The position numbers and the translations under genes are program-made. Below the pieces are notes generated by a model. The model saw only the letters and a program-made list of their open reading frames with translations. It did not search any database and was not told the origin of the DNA. Source: Hymenopellis radicata (taxonomy: Eukaryota > Basidiomycota > Agaricomycetes > Agaricales > Physalacriaceae). Taken from it: a DNA stretch of 64,000 nucleotides. The stretch spans positions 1 through 64,000 of the forward strand of contig JADNRX010000283.1 in NCBI GenBank assembly GCA_015501595.1. The letters are read 5' to 3'. Of the stretch, positions 34,156-46,317 are shown piece by piece (the first letter of the stretch is position 1; each line of letters starts with the position of its first letter).

Positions 34156-35302
34156 ATGCCGGTCCCCTCCACTTTGTCTGGCACCTACTGTACTATCTAC
34201 CGCTCCGCCAGTACTCTCCCCAGCGAGTTCTGGGAAGCCGCCAGGACAAACCCTGCCCACTTCAACACCATCCTCCCCACCGCCCAAAAATGTCGCGACC
34301 ACGAGTGTCCTGGGTATACTAGCGCGCCGGGACATGTGTGGATTCTCGTCTGGACGTGTTCCCCCCGCCAGCAGCTAGAACTAGTGCTCTCCTGCACGTC
34401 CACAGAAATGGGGACCTACCCCATATTCATCGCGTCCACGGTTCCGACGCCCCGACTCACACAACATTTCGTGAGTTCGAGAATTCCCATTCTCGCCAGT
34501 ACCCTGCATCAGGAAATCCCAAAAATGCGGGTGTACTCAGTCTTCGGTCCCGACGCTATCGTCAACTGCTTCGCTCCCATCTGGAGCAGCCTCACTGGGA
34601 TTTCCCCCTATCGAGAACCCTACTACGCAGCAAAGCTGTCCGTCTGCACGTCACGGACCATCTCCAACCGTTCTGCGAGCATCATTCCCGGCCTTCAGAT
34701 GGACTTGCGTTTAGCGGTTACTGCTGATCTGCAGGGTGTTGCCGAGTTGTGTTACGGGTTCGCATCGGAATCTGTACGTGTTTTGTACTTCATCAAAGAT
34801 CATTATCACTGACGTTTCTCATCCAGGCACCGTTCACGCTCACCCGCGAAGGGGCATTGAAGGAGGCGTCATACTTGATCCAGAACAAGCAGGTCTGGGT
34901 TCACGGGATTCGCCAGGAAGGCACGAATGGTCCTAGTGAGATCGCGTCAATTGTCGCGTGCACGCGCAATGCAGAGCAATGCGCGACTATTACCAAAGTC
35001 TACACCAACCCACGATGGCGTCGTCGTGGATGCGCTGAGCGTCTAGTACGCCGCGTCACTAAACTGTATGTGACTAGCATTGTTTCGCATTCCATTTGTA
35101 CTCATGTCATATCCACAGTCTCTTATCGAGTCGATACGAGAAGGTCGCGTTATATGTCGCGCATACCAATCCCGCGGCTGCCAAGGTGTACCATCGCGTC
35201 GGTTTCGCCGGACTCGGTGATGACAGCATGGATGGAAAGAACTGCGAACATTGGTCTGAGATTGGTTTCGACCGCAAAGTAGTTGACCTCGGTCATTGGT
35301 AG
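34156..35302 (+). CDS. GNAT-family N-acetyltransferase
   Basis: Three exons (34156-34773, 34827-35065, 35119-35302) with two 53 bp introns give 346 residues. The C-terminal half has the GNAT acetyl-CoA fold: strand ASIVACTRNAEQCATITKVY, then motif A TNPRWRRRGCAERLVRRVTK, where R-x-x-G-x-A fits the pyrophosphate-binding loop. Motif B-like VALYVAHTNPAAAKVYHRVG and GFAGLGDD follow. The N-terminal half is less typical but resembles basidiomycete-specific GNAT proteins. Such enzymes transfer acetyl from acetyl-CoA to amines or protein amino groups; the substrate cannot be read from the sequence. The frame and all splice sites are intact. Confidence 0.85.
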
Positions 35303-36452
35303 ACGTTCGGTACAATCGGAAAGCAGCGCACTTCAGCCCTGGAGAAGTAAAAGTAGTCAAAGTACATGTAGTATACATACCCCTAGTAACTTACTAGAAT
35401 AATCAGACCACTTCTCACTACATAATTGTGCGCTTCGAGTCGCTAAGCGAGCGTTGGTGGGGCAATCCCATGCTCTTACCTTCATACTCCATGGTAACCT
35501 GATTTCGGTCTGCTGCTTGCGCCAGCTTCCAGTTATGGCTTTACATGATCAGGAGCGCAGATGAACGCCTCTCATGGACAAGTCTCTCTTCTTAAGGACG
35601 TTTTGAAGTAGTACATGTGCTTCTTCCATAAAAGAAGAGCCATCTGCGAGTTCCTCGGGGCGGACTACTTACTGTATCGACGCGACTCTACGGCGGCGGT
35701 ATGCCTGGCTTGCCATTCTGTCGATCAGGACCCCTGATGACTGGGAGAGGTACGCGTTCTTGTATTCAATAGTGCATCATCCTTTGATGATTTACCGTTA
35801 CCATTCCAAACAGTATGTCGTCAGGACGTTCAGAACACTCCCACTTACTCCGGTCACTCATTGTGCATGGAGTCAACTTTCATAATTACTCATTCAAAAC
35901 TCATACTTCAATCGAGGGCGGATGATGGCGTTTCGAACTCCCGGCCGACTTTGTACCGGGAAGGCCCACTGAGGTTCCATGAAAGCTCTCCCGCCCAATA
36001 CGCGTGGCTTCCCGCATCAACCATGTGGAATGATATACTGAGTGTCGGTGTGTAACGTTGAGGAAATCGGCGATCCCTGTGATGATATGCAAGGGAGAAG
36101 CACTTCGGAGAGACGAGTATGTATCCAAGGTACTATTCGCAACTGTATTAGATTCTGTAATAACGATGTGGGTCATACACGTGCGTCGAGATTTCTCCAT
36201 CTCTGGTCGTTGTCTGAGCGCTTCACGAGGGCGTCTATGTATTCCTCGACCACCCTTCAACGCTGAATCGTCGACCCCGCCTGTCTGAAATCTGACACGA
36301 ACTCTGTGTTACGCGCCATTCGAGACCAAACTAGGAAAGGCAAAGTATGACCAGGCCCGCGAAGCATCCTCAGAAGGTCCCTTACGACAAGCTCATTCTT
36401 TACCACGGCGGAAGCTGCATTTTGTGGATTCGCCGGTTCGTGTTTTGAATTA
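35303..36452. other. Intergenic, no gene seen
   Basis: About 1.1 kb between the GNAT gene and the MITE. No coding signal. Confidence 0.45.
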
Positions 36453-36701
36453 CTGTACCGTTTCGACCGTAAGTTCGCGGGGCGTTACGTGTTATGCCGC
36501 GAACTTACAGGAAACAAGTTCATAACCAGGCACACCACGGAATTACCATATTTGGATGCTCCCGCCATAGCGGGAGCGAAAATTTCCTTTTTAGGCCTTA
36601 CGGACCCTGAAAATAAGGTCCGTGATGCGTTATGCTTTAGCGTAAGTTAGGTTCTCGACCCCGCGTTACGCGTTATGCGAACCTAGGTCGAAACGGTACA
36701 G
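36453..36701. mobile_element. MITE with TA target duplication (249 bp)
   Basis: Perfect 16 bp terminal inverted repeats, CTGTACCGTTTCGACC and its inverse, each flanked by TA, as in Tc1/mariner-type miniature elements. The inside is built of hairpins: GTAAGTTCGCGG ... CCGCGAACTTAC at 36469-36508, GCTCCCGCCATAGCGGGAGC near 36558-36577, and CGGACC ... GGTCCG near 36601-36622. No coding capacity. Confidence 0.85.
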
Positions 36702-37590
36702 TATCGGACAGGAACCATATAGAATTCTTAGCGCTAACACTGTCGATATACCCTGTAAATTATGATGTTGATTAGAGCAAACCGCCACGAATTACTACTA
36801 GAGTACGTACGTGTGTGACTGAGGATCCACTGCTGCGCGGCCGTGGTGGATGTCAGGTTGATCCAATACGAATCTTTCGCCGGAGGTTTCACCGCATATT
36901 GACCGCATAATCCTGCCACTATCTGTCCCAGTCTTCAGCGACTGAATATATGCCGTGAGAACAGAATTCCTCGTCGAACATGACCCAGTGTTGACGTATT
37001 CCGACATAAAACTTCCCCGGCAGACGTGTTCATACCAATACTTGTCGTCGCAGAATCATCTTCAGGCCGAGCATAATTAGATATAAACCGGAGACGACAT
37101 GCCCGTTCTGGTTTGCGAAGCATTTCTAGAGAATTATCTGAGTGCCATGGAGATGTATGCGCATTTCAAGGTCTCTTACCCATTTGACTCTGGATCCAGT
37201 TTTTCAGCGATACTGAACCGTAACATTTTCGATTCTTGTCAGGGCAATCATTGGCCCATAAGGACTACATCATTGAAAGCGCTCAGGATAGTACGGCGGA
37301 GATACCTTAGAAATCTCACCGCTGATGTACAGTCTGTTTCAATGATCGCCGCTCTAGCTAGTGGCGCTCTATCCTAGTAGGGCAGTTTCGAATGAGGTGA
37401 GAGTGATGCCTCCGCCGCCGTAAGGATACCACCAAACCAAGTATCGTACGCGTTTCGACGGTAATTCGAAATCCCACTCTTGCCAGAGCCTCGCAAAATA
37501 CTCCAAGGGAACAAATTGACTCTAGTAACATCAATCAGAATCTCCCTCCTGCTTACCGTTACTGCTTACCGTCTTCCCGATCTGTCTTTC
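36702..37590. other. Intergenic, possible NLR remnant downstream
   Basis: A minus-strand phrase GSGKSGISNYRRNAYDTW (about 37490-37435) looks like a P-loop and could belong to the NLR-like gene that follows upstream, but no exon structure could be built. Confidence 0.3.
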
Positions 37591-38081
37591 TCAAAACGTC
37601 ACGGAATCAGAGGGCGAGGTAGGAGGCGCGGAGGTCTCATGGCGATCTTTTTGTTCGTTGATGACGGCGAAGTGCGGAATAGAGAAACGTGCACAGGTCT
37701 GGGTGGCCAAAGCAGCAGTCAAGACGAAGGCGCTTTTGAAGATGCGCTGATCGTCGCTCCTTATCTCGTCCGAAACGATTGACGGCGTCCAAAACGCAAC
37801 GATCTTGTCCCACGTGAGCGGTGAACTACCTTTGGCTTCCCAAAGCTGCAAGTGTTTGTGTGTAGTCGAACTTAGGACGGGAAGACACTGTAAAGATCCA
37901 GCGATTTTTGATCAAGTTTAGGCATGCTGGGATCGCAGCTCCTCTCCAACAGCGGCGCCATGACCGCGAAATGCAGAAGTTCGATAGTACTGGCCGGCTC
38001 TTTCGCCTTGCGATCTAGATACCATTGCAAAATGGTGCTTGTGGTGTCCAGAATGCTTGTCACCAAACCAACGGGGTCCAT
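37591..38081 (-). pseudogene. NLR/HeLo-like N-terminal helical domain, frameshifted
   Basis: From ATG 38081 the frame reads MDPVGLVTSILDTTSTILQW, then a helical run to PSMPKLDQK, and stops. Restoring one A in the five-A run at about 37903-37908 continues it through HLQLWEAKGSSPLTWDKIVA and on to the stop at 37591. The order (MDP, helices, HLxLW, a basic strip, helices) resembles the N-terminal signalling domain of basidiomycete NLR-type receptors and HeLo/MLKL-like proteins, which act in self/non-self recognition and cell death. No complete NACHT or repeat domain follows, so at best this is a fragment. Similarity is by eye. Confidence 0.42.
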
Positions 38082-38313
38082 AGTGAAAGTATGAGGCTGT
38101 TGATGTAGACGTTAAGGAAAGAACGTCAGCAGTGGCGCGCGAAGATTGTGAACTACCATTACTCGTTCGCCCGTGGTCGCCGGGTTCAATCAATCTTGCC
38201 CTTGTTTACTAATTAGTAAGCAACCGTTGCTGTCTATCAAACCAGCCACCATGATGCGCTGAAGCGTTAGAATTACAAGGAAGCGGAGTACATCCTGATA
38301 TCGTTATCTTTCA

Positions 38314-41300
38314 TTATGCTCGAAGCTCCTCCCAGCCTGGAGCAGCGACGACATCAACAGTCGCTGTCTTGCTCGATGAGAATACACCCCTACTCGTGAG
38401 TTCAAGCTTGTTAAGCTTTGCACCGGTTGAATCTGGCACATGAAGTCAGCCGTTGCTGTACGATGATAGCAGTCAAAACTTGAAGGCGATACGCACTAAG
38501 AGCCCAGAACGAAATTAGGACATCGTTCGTCCCGTGATGATTTATAATTCCCTCGGGGATCGGATAGCTGGTTTGAGGACCCAGCGTCGACAAGAAACTG
38601 TTTAGATAATGAGTGTGATTTATTAGAACCACCATCTGTCCAAGTACGTACCGTCCGAATTGCCACCCATTTACGAAGATCAGGACGCGATGGGGAGCGC
38701 CGCTATCAAGTGCAAAGTCGAATGCTAGCGGAACGTCAGACCCGACAGGCAGGTCGAGATCAAATGTCGTCCGATAAGCGGTTACGCCAGCACTGGTCGT
38801 GCCATCGTATGGCGTGCAGGACTGATTCCACGAAGACGCGTCGTATCCAGGGAGGTGAGCGCCTGCAGAAGGTTATCAGAAAAGAAAGAGAGTTGAAAAG
38901 AAGACAGACTAACCGACACGTTCAAACCACCAGCCCCCTTCGTTGTACGGACCACGTACATAATCAGGTGCGTGTTCGCCACCGACGTCTACGCACTCAT
39001 GAGAAACATGACTGTCTTTCGCAACGCAACTTACTGCCAGCCACTTTCCAGACGTCAAAGTCCAGAGAACCATCTTCAGAGAGAAGAGTGTATCCTCTGA
39101 TTCCTCGTGGAGTCTTGAATTCATCGTCGACATTGTCTGATATCAATGTAAGCGCCGAACAGCCAGCTTCTTGAAACACTCAAACATACAGTCCTGATTT
39201 AGCCCAGTTGAGTCGTGGATGACCGTCAGAACTAAACGCTGTCAGTTATCAGCCGAGTTCAGAAGAACAACCTCACCGTTGTCGCCTTCAACAAGCTGGT
39301 CGGAAGTAAAGTTGAATACAGGCTCCAGGATATCGACTCCTTGCTGACTGTGGGACGAGCCTTGGCCAGAGCCCAAGAAGTGTCCGTTTATAAACGCGGA
39401 ATACCCGAAAGAAAATCCTCTGCGGTGCGATGAGAACAGATACATTTACGCAGGGGAGCGACATACCCTTGTATAGCGAGGGAAACACCAGTGGCATTTC
39501 CAGTGAAATGCCCTCGCCATACCCAATCCCCGGAGTGGAAGCCATATCTACGAAGTCACGTCAGTGTGCTATTCGAGAAGCCCCAAGTACACAACTTACT
39601 CGCCAGCGTACAAAACATACTACCGAATGACGTCAAGTACCGCCCCGAGCAGTTTGAGAACGTGCTCACCTTGCCAGCGAAAGGCTGCTGAGGTCTGAAA
39701 GTCGACGTCTTGTTCGCCACGACCCAATCCGAATCGTCAAAGTCCACTGCCAATTCAGGCAGAGAATCCGCACAAGCCCAATCAACGTCCGTCATAACGG
39801 GCAGCGTCACATCGCTCAACACGTCCGGCATCGTAACCACACCGCGCAAAGTCCCAATCTCCGTCTCCTCAACAGCAACAGGCTCCCCGTTCCATGTAAC
39901 GGAGGTATACTCCGCGGAGCGAAGATGTCCAGCGTCGTGGTATCGTTGAGGTCGCCCACAAGGTTAAGCGTTGATCCGTCGACTGAGGCAGAGCGAAGGA
40001 GGTACGGGCCACGGACCCAGACGGCGGGGATGTCGGGCGCCATGTCATACAGCGCGCTGGGGTCGATGTGGTATACCCAGATGCTCCCGGCGGTTTTCTT
40101 GTCTGCGACGATGATGCGCGTGTTATCGACGGTGAAGACGGTGATGCCTGAAGGGCTGCCAGAGATTGTGAAGACCTAGGACGTGCGTTAGACTTTTGCG
40201 GTTTTGAGAGGGATTGCGCACCCCGTTTGATTCAGCGATGTCCAGAGTGGAGGTCGGCGTAACGGCTGGGGTACCGGATCCCTGGAAGACGACCTCGACG
40301 TATTGGCCCTCCAGAGCGTAGAGTACAATTGTATCCACCTGAGAGGAAGGGGCGTCAGCGAGTCATGTTTGAGCTTACTCTTACAAACTTACCCCATCGA
40401 AGGTAGTCCACGTTAAGACCTTGCATGGTTGTAAGCACATTCCTTTCATACTGAAATTCAAAACAAATCTCACCTCAGCGGTAGTATAGCTCAACACGGA
40501 GCTTCCGAATGGATAGTTCGTCACAATGATCTTCGACTCCCTCCCCGCGAGCGTAATAACACCGCCCTTTGGGATCTCAATTCTCCTTCCAACGTCGTGT
40601 TCACCTTCAAGGTGAGATCCGTATCAGCGAGCGTCACCACCGATGCCTGCCTGACAAAGTAAAAGTTGGCGTCCGTGTCAGGAGAGTGTAAATGGGTCGT
40701 GTAAATTCCGCTGGAGTTGCTGACTCCGAGGCGGCCAGCGACGAGGTAGTCGGGAGACGCGTGGAGAAAGTAAGCTTGAAGTTTTAATTCGTCGATCTTT
40801 GGCGTGAGGATCCGGTATCGCTGATCGCCTGTGCTAGGGTTATTCACATTATGAACGGAACTTGAGAAGACATACAGCGCCATAGCTAGATTGTTAAGCA
40901 AAGGTTAAACAAAGGATCTCAGATGAACGAGATACACGTACTCGTAACTCGAATAGATTGTGTGGGTGTGCATGTTACCCCAGTTCGTACCGCCTATGAC
41001 ATGACATCAGCCATGGGCAGTCCGTTAGGGAAGCGTGCTTACCGTAAGTCATGTACAAGTTCTGAATCGCAGTCCCCGCCGCGTAGTTATTCTATCCACC
41101 GTACATGAGACCGGACAACGTGTGCATGGACATCAGCGATCTACCTTGTAAAACACCTATCACAACATTCATCAGTATCGGCAATTCCTGTTAGAGCAAG
41201 ACAGACTAACGTTGACAAATTGCTCATTAATCAACTTGTAGCACTCCTCGTATCCTGGACCGGACCAGTACGAGAACGCTCCGCCTACCGACACACATCA

Positions 41301-42869
41301 GCCTCGGAAATGTGTTTGAGCACAACGCACCTTGCCACTCGAACAGCGCTAATGGCTCAGCGGGGTTTAACCTCTTATGGTTACTGTCGTGCGCTGCACA
41401 GGGATCATAAGGACATCAAACATCAGCAACACAGAGATACTCGAACCAGTAGACAGCTCAGTCCATTTTGAGGGATTATCGCAGTCGAAGCCTTGTGGGT
41501 ATCCGTCCCAGCCATACCTACGGGCATCAGCAGAGAATCAAATTGTTGAAACGCGTACACTCACAAATCGACCTTGCCCAGCCCGCCTCGGAGAACTGCG
41601 CGCCGGCGTTTTTGTCGTTGTGAATTGTCAGTATCTTGGTGAGCCCATTCGCGCGATACGTGTCGATGATATCTTGCATATGCTCGCTCAACCCGGGGAT
41701 GCCCAAGCTCTCGCTGGTGAAGTATTCGTTTTCGCTTTGGATGGCTACAGGTGTAAACGTTGAGTGCGGATTCTCCAAGGAAAGCCGGAGGTTGTTCACC
41801 GATGACCGGTCCATCAGGGTACTGAAGGGGGTGAGAGTTAGCGAAGAGGTAGAGGGTTACAGCGCAAGTGCACGGACCTGGTATGGCGCCAAGACCTGAG
41901 AAAATTTCTTCGATGCTGGAGGAAACCGTGAGGTAGGTTTCTCTGGGATGAAAACACAACTTCGTACTAAGGTAACCAGGCCTGTCGATAATCACTCGCG
42001 TTCGTCCTAGCAAGGCCCTCGAGGTTAGAGACCCAACCCGGTATACCGCCTATGGAAAATATCAATTAAGCACGGAGTGCGTTGAATAAATGCACGCACC
42101 CCCAGCAGTCTCCGCATTGACATAAGGTCTGTTTTCCCAGTCAGTATTTCATCTAGTGAGAGCGAGGTTGACACGTGCCCAGGGCGAACGATGACTAGAA
42201 TGCCGACTGCTTTGCAAACGTCGAGAAACGCGGCCAGATCGTTGTGTTCGGTCAAGCGAACTTCTTCTGCGTTGGGCGCAGAAAGCCCCAATGCCCTATA
42301 TATTGTTTGAGAACGCGTTTAACGCAGAAGAAAGATGGTAACACACAATATACGGAGACGCCATTGAAACCAGCAGCCTACGTCGCGTCAGACGGGACTC
42401 TTACATCACAACGAGGATTGAACAGACCTTGAACCTGGGAGTAGTCAGGAAGGAATCAGCATCTTGGCGTGATTTAGCGCTTACTTTTCCATTACGTCCC
42501 ACCAAAGCTCGGGAGCGGGGAGGCGGAATGGGTGGAACTCTCCGGAGAACACCATGAGACGCTATGGGCCAAGTCGGATTCCGGAAGGGTCGCAGAGATG
42601 ATGACGCGCACCTTTCCGTCGAGGAGCAGAGAGTGTTGGTCGAGCGTTACCGCCGCAGACGATTGTCCATTGTAGAAGTTCGCTGTTTTACAGAACATAA
42701 CATGAGGACTGCCATATTGCGAGCAGGAACGTGAAAAGCACGCACGCGATCCAACTGGCATAACATACTTGGAACTCTCGTCCGCTGTAGACTGCCGCCC
42801 AACAAGATGCGCATGAATCAAACTCGTCGCTGCTAGTAGCGCCGCGGGGAGAAGGAAGGACTTCTTCAT
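38314..42869 (-). pseudogene. GH35 beta-galactosidase, many one-base deletions
   Basis: A multi-exon gene from a signal peptide (MKKSFLLPAALLAATSLIHA) to GWEELRA at 38314. Landmarks: GEFHPFRLPAPELWWDVMEK (42520), PYVNAE and GGIPGWVSNLEG (42120-42000), acid/base motif SENEYFTS (41735), nucleophile motif LFEWQGGAFSYW (41345-41240), GTNWGNM, later beta-sandwich domains, and YVRGPYNEGGWWFERVG near 38950. About 1,000 residues are implied, the usual size. The family removes terminal beta-galactose from plant or fungal glycans outside the cell. Frame is lost at about 42283, 41580, 40815, 40583 and 39901, in each case by one missing base in a short run, while at least fifteen introns stay splice-competent. 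One intron (near 42175) has a GC donor. As written it is a pseudogene. Confidence 0.85.
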
Positions 42870-44099
42870 CTTGCCAAAACCGTAATCTCCGTTCCTCTCT
42901 TCTTATGAGCGGCGAAACGCCCTTCTCATCAGACCGTCGTGGTCATAAGCCAGTTGATGCCACCGGTCCGTGGGAGCGGATGGGGGAGAAGAGGCGAACC
43001 CGTGACGCTATACATGTGTGTTCTGCGCCACGACCCTTGGCGCGTCGAGCGGGATTGACGTCAAGAAGGAAGCAATATATAGAGAGTATGGCATCCGGTG
43101 AATCCAGTCTTCTAGGCGTGGATCGAGGCGAAACGCTGACTATATATCAGAAGATTTAGTATGGCCGATCACAGGAAGCGTACCCGATTTGCTTGGGACG
43201 ACTGTAATCGAGCACAAGCGTGTCGCACGGGTCGAGTTTTTTGGGCAAGTGTTGTTACATGCAATCATTTAACTTTTGCCTAAGGAGAAGTGTTCAGGCA
43301 GGAAAGAAAAGTGGTCGATTGTCCAAGGGTACTTGCTGCGAGTGAAAGCAAGTGAAAGCTGTTGCAATTTCCCGTTGCGGAGACCAACACTTAGGACTAT
43401 GCACAATGAGGAAAAGAGAAAACAGAAAATGCAAATTTCATGGACTTCGGCAATTTGCGTCGGAGTTTCAATGGGATGCCGGCCCGCTTGGATGATTCAC
43501 TTGTGATTCACCCTACTCACGTTTGTTCGAAAAGCAGCAACCATACGAAAGGCGCTAACCGTTGTACGTGCTCTCTATGGACTTTTTCTAACAGTGCGGA
43601 TGCTCGACGTGAATCATCATTCATACGCTTGCCTCGAACTGTCTACAGCTCACATCCGCTCGACAAGGCGTGAATCCAGGCCTCAACGATCCCCGCTGGA
43701 TCGTCACCCGCGCGCTCAAAGTCTGCCACGATTCGGTGTGATCTGCTGTGCTAGACGAAACGAGGAAAGGAGAACACGACTGCTCGTCCCGCAAATTGAT
43801 TCCTGATCTTTGTCGCTGTTCTTTCGTCATTACTTGTCGACAAGTCTAATGAGCGTCTACCGTCACTTCTGTTTGCTCTATTTGAGCACATGGACTTTGC
43901 CATTCGTGGCACGCAAACATTCCGGCCTTCCCGTTCTCCGCATCCTCACTGTAATACTGTGCGAGCATTTACTTATTCATGAAATGAGACACTATTTACA
44001 GCATAGGGAGAAATATCGACGACCATAAGTAATGAGAAGAAGAGAACGACAGCATAATGGGAAGAAGAAAACGACACTGGCATAATGAAATAGAAAATG
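42870..44099. other. Intergenic (1.2 kb)
   Basis: Upstream region of the GH35 gene; only short frames. No gene seen. Confidence 0.45.
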
Positions 44100-44105
44100 G
44101 GGAAT

Positions 44106-45184
44106 CTACGACCTCTTGCGCTTCGTGCTCTCGCGGGGAGTCGGACCCGTTTCCTCCTGCACCGGCGCGATAACATCCACTGACGCCTTGGCGGCTTCTA
44201 CGCACTCAGACTCTACCTTGCGCCGCTTCACAGTGGGCTCCGCGTCCTCAGAATCACGACCTCGGTTACGGGAGCATCTACGCCTTCAACTGCTACCTTG
44301 CGCCGCTTCACGGTAGGCTCCGCGTCCTCTCCAGAATCAACGACCTCTTTCACGATTACAGGCGCACTCTTCGGAAGTTGTTCCCGATACTTACCGGTAC
44401 AGCCTCCCAAACTCGCCCACATAAGAGCCTTTGTAGAAATCGAGAGGCGGAGACGCCACTGTCAGTGTCTGCCACGACCAGAAGCAGTTGTCCACTGCGG
44501 TGTCGAACGCAAGTTTCGTCCGTACAAACTTGGGAATGGTGAGGAGACCGTCGCTCGCGAATGTGAGGACAAAGGCGGGGTTGGCGGAGCAGGTGAACGA
44601 GGGGAAGGCGTCTTTTGTGCCTTTCAGGGTAGAGACTTTGCGGTGGTAGGATCGCGGAGTAGAGGGTGACGCTTTTGCTTAAGGGACGATGCGGTATTCG
44701 TATGCTTGGAAGGAGATGCCTTGAAGACGAGTAATCAGCAATGTCAGGAGGAGGAGGCGGGAAGCTGAGACGTACCTCGGTAAACATTCGCCTCTTCGAG
44801 ATGGGTGCTTCATGTTTCGGTCTTGCAACGCAGCGAGTTTCTTTATTACACCATTCGGGGGACACAAGGCGACCTGTTCTCGTTCGATGGCCTTCTTGAG
44901 CTCAGGTTGAACTAGAGAGAGAGAAATCAACACTTGATTGTCGTTCAGCGGAGCTGTAAACTCACGGCGAAGAACGTTGCCTGGCACGAAGTTGAAGTAC
45001 GAGATGAGTTGCCCGCGGTTGAGACCCCATACGAACTCCAAGGTGTCGAGCTACGACATGAGTTGGGATGTAGATGATTAAAGGACTTAGAACTAACAGA
45101 TAAAGACGTCTCCTGAATAATATGCACGTCGAGTGCCCCACTAAACGAACGCGAGACGTTAATATCTTCGAGAGATAGAGACAT
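44106..45184 (-). pseudogene. Gene C left copy, frameshifted
   Basis: Starts MSLSLEDINVSRSFSGALDV at 45184, then LDTLEFVWGLNRGQLISYFN, FQPELKKAIEREQVALCPPN and AYEYRIVP, the same exons as the intact copy at 52026. Single missing bases near 44800, 44680 and 44655 (each present in the right copy) shift the frame and create a TAA directly after RIVP. A TATA box is kept at about 45251-45257. Non-functional unless the indels are sequence errors. Confidence 0.8.
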
Positions 45185-45848
45185 CCTGTGAGAGTGTGAG
45201 AGACTGGTTGACGACTGGTAATGGGGCGGTTTAACGCGATGACCTGCGAATTTATACTGGGCGCAGACAAAGGCGATTCATCATGTGATGTGGATGTGGA
45301 CGCCTCATCTAGTTTAGGCAGTCCACATTGCTCAGAACAATGGGTTTTCCACTCCGCACGCATTGTCACCTAAACATGGTAACTGCATCGCCGGCGCCAG
45401 CCCTGGCATTGTACTGCGCCACTCCCCCTCGCGTCAGCGACCCATCACGTCCTAAAGCCTGCTATGCAGCGTTATCGTGAATTCGCGGCCCACCGGTGGC
45501 GCTCCTTTGCTGTAGAACAGTCACCAGGTTCCTCAAGCAGGTTTAGAAGAAAGCGATGTCGCGTTGTATGCTGTTGTTGCCTTCCGGTACTCTTGTTTGC
45601 TACTGGAATACTACGCGGCGATAACCATTCTTTACGCACATTCTTAGTCCGAGTTCTGGGGTACTTGGACTACTAGGTGGTTCACATGCGATTGGCATTT
45701 GCTTGCGTCGACGCGTAACTCCACTTCTTTTCTCGCTCATGAGAAGGCCTTTTCTCTTCTGACTGGGCAGATAATCTCTTCTTCATCATCTTAAAAGCCT
45801 CGGACTTTGCAGATGTGACGCGACCTGCAACATCATGATTTACAAAAC

Positions 45849-46040
45849 TTACTCGTTTTCAATCTCTCCATAGCCTCCGCAGGCGTTTCGTCCAGAGGCG
45901 GGTACGTGCGCGATGTTGACATTGTCCATGCTTGACGTGAAGTTAGCCACACCGATAGGTTCGGCTCCATCGAACTTGTTCGGTTCAATATCGATATCTG
46001 CTTTAATTGATGAAGAGGATGGCGCTCTCAGGCGTGTAAT
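45849..46040 (-). pseudogene. Truncated left copy of the repeat-protein gene
   Basis: Minus-strand frame SSSSIKADIDIEPNKFDGAE, then GVANFTSSMDNVNIA, parallels SSSSITADIDNEPNKVEPTD and VSNFTSSMNTIS near the end of the gene at 49456-51495. Only this 3' part is present; the repeats are missing. Confidence 0.7.
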
Positions 46041-46317
46041 TATTGACATCGATAGGTTCGCCTTTGGCAGGTTGATCATCCAAGGTATTTGATCCATCAC
46101 AGGTGGCGCGTCAGTGGGAGGTTTAAAGAAAAGCAGTGTCGCATTGTATGCTCTGTTGAATTCCGCTATCCTTCCACCTGTCGATTCGCGAAAGATGGGC
46201 ATAAGTTGGAGTTGCAGACTGTACGTTGGATGTCCAAGATTGAGTCCTTGGGCCGGCGGGTTTCGTCCTACATGGTAAATGCGGTGCATACATCTTCTCA
46301 CATTTGACGCGCAGGGT

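Larger units (their letters stand above)
44100..46150 (+). repeat. Inner inverted duplication C, left copy
   Basis: Matches the reverse complement of about 51100-53060 in blocks: 44106-45184 with 52026-53045, 45190-45630 with 51580-52000, and 45960-46040 with 51130-51215. Small indels and an interrupted stretch between. Confidence 0.85.
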
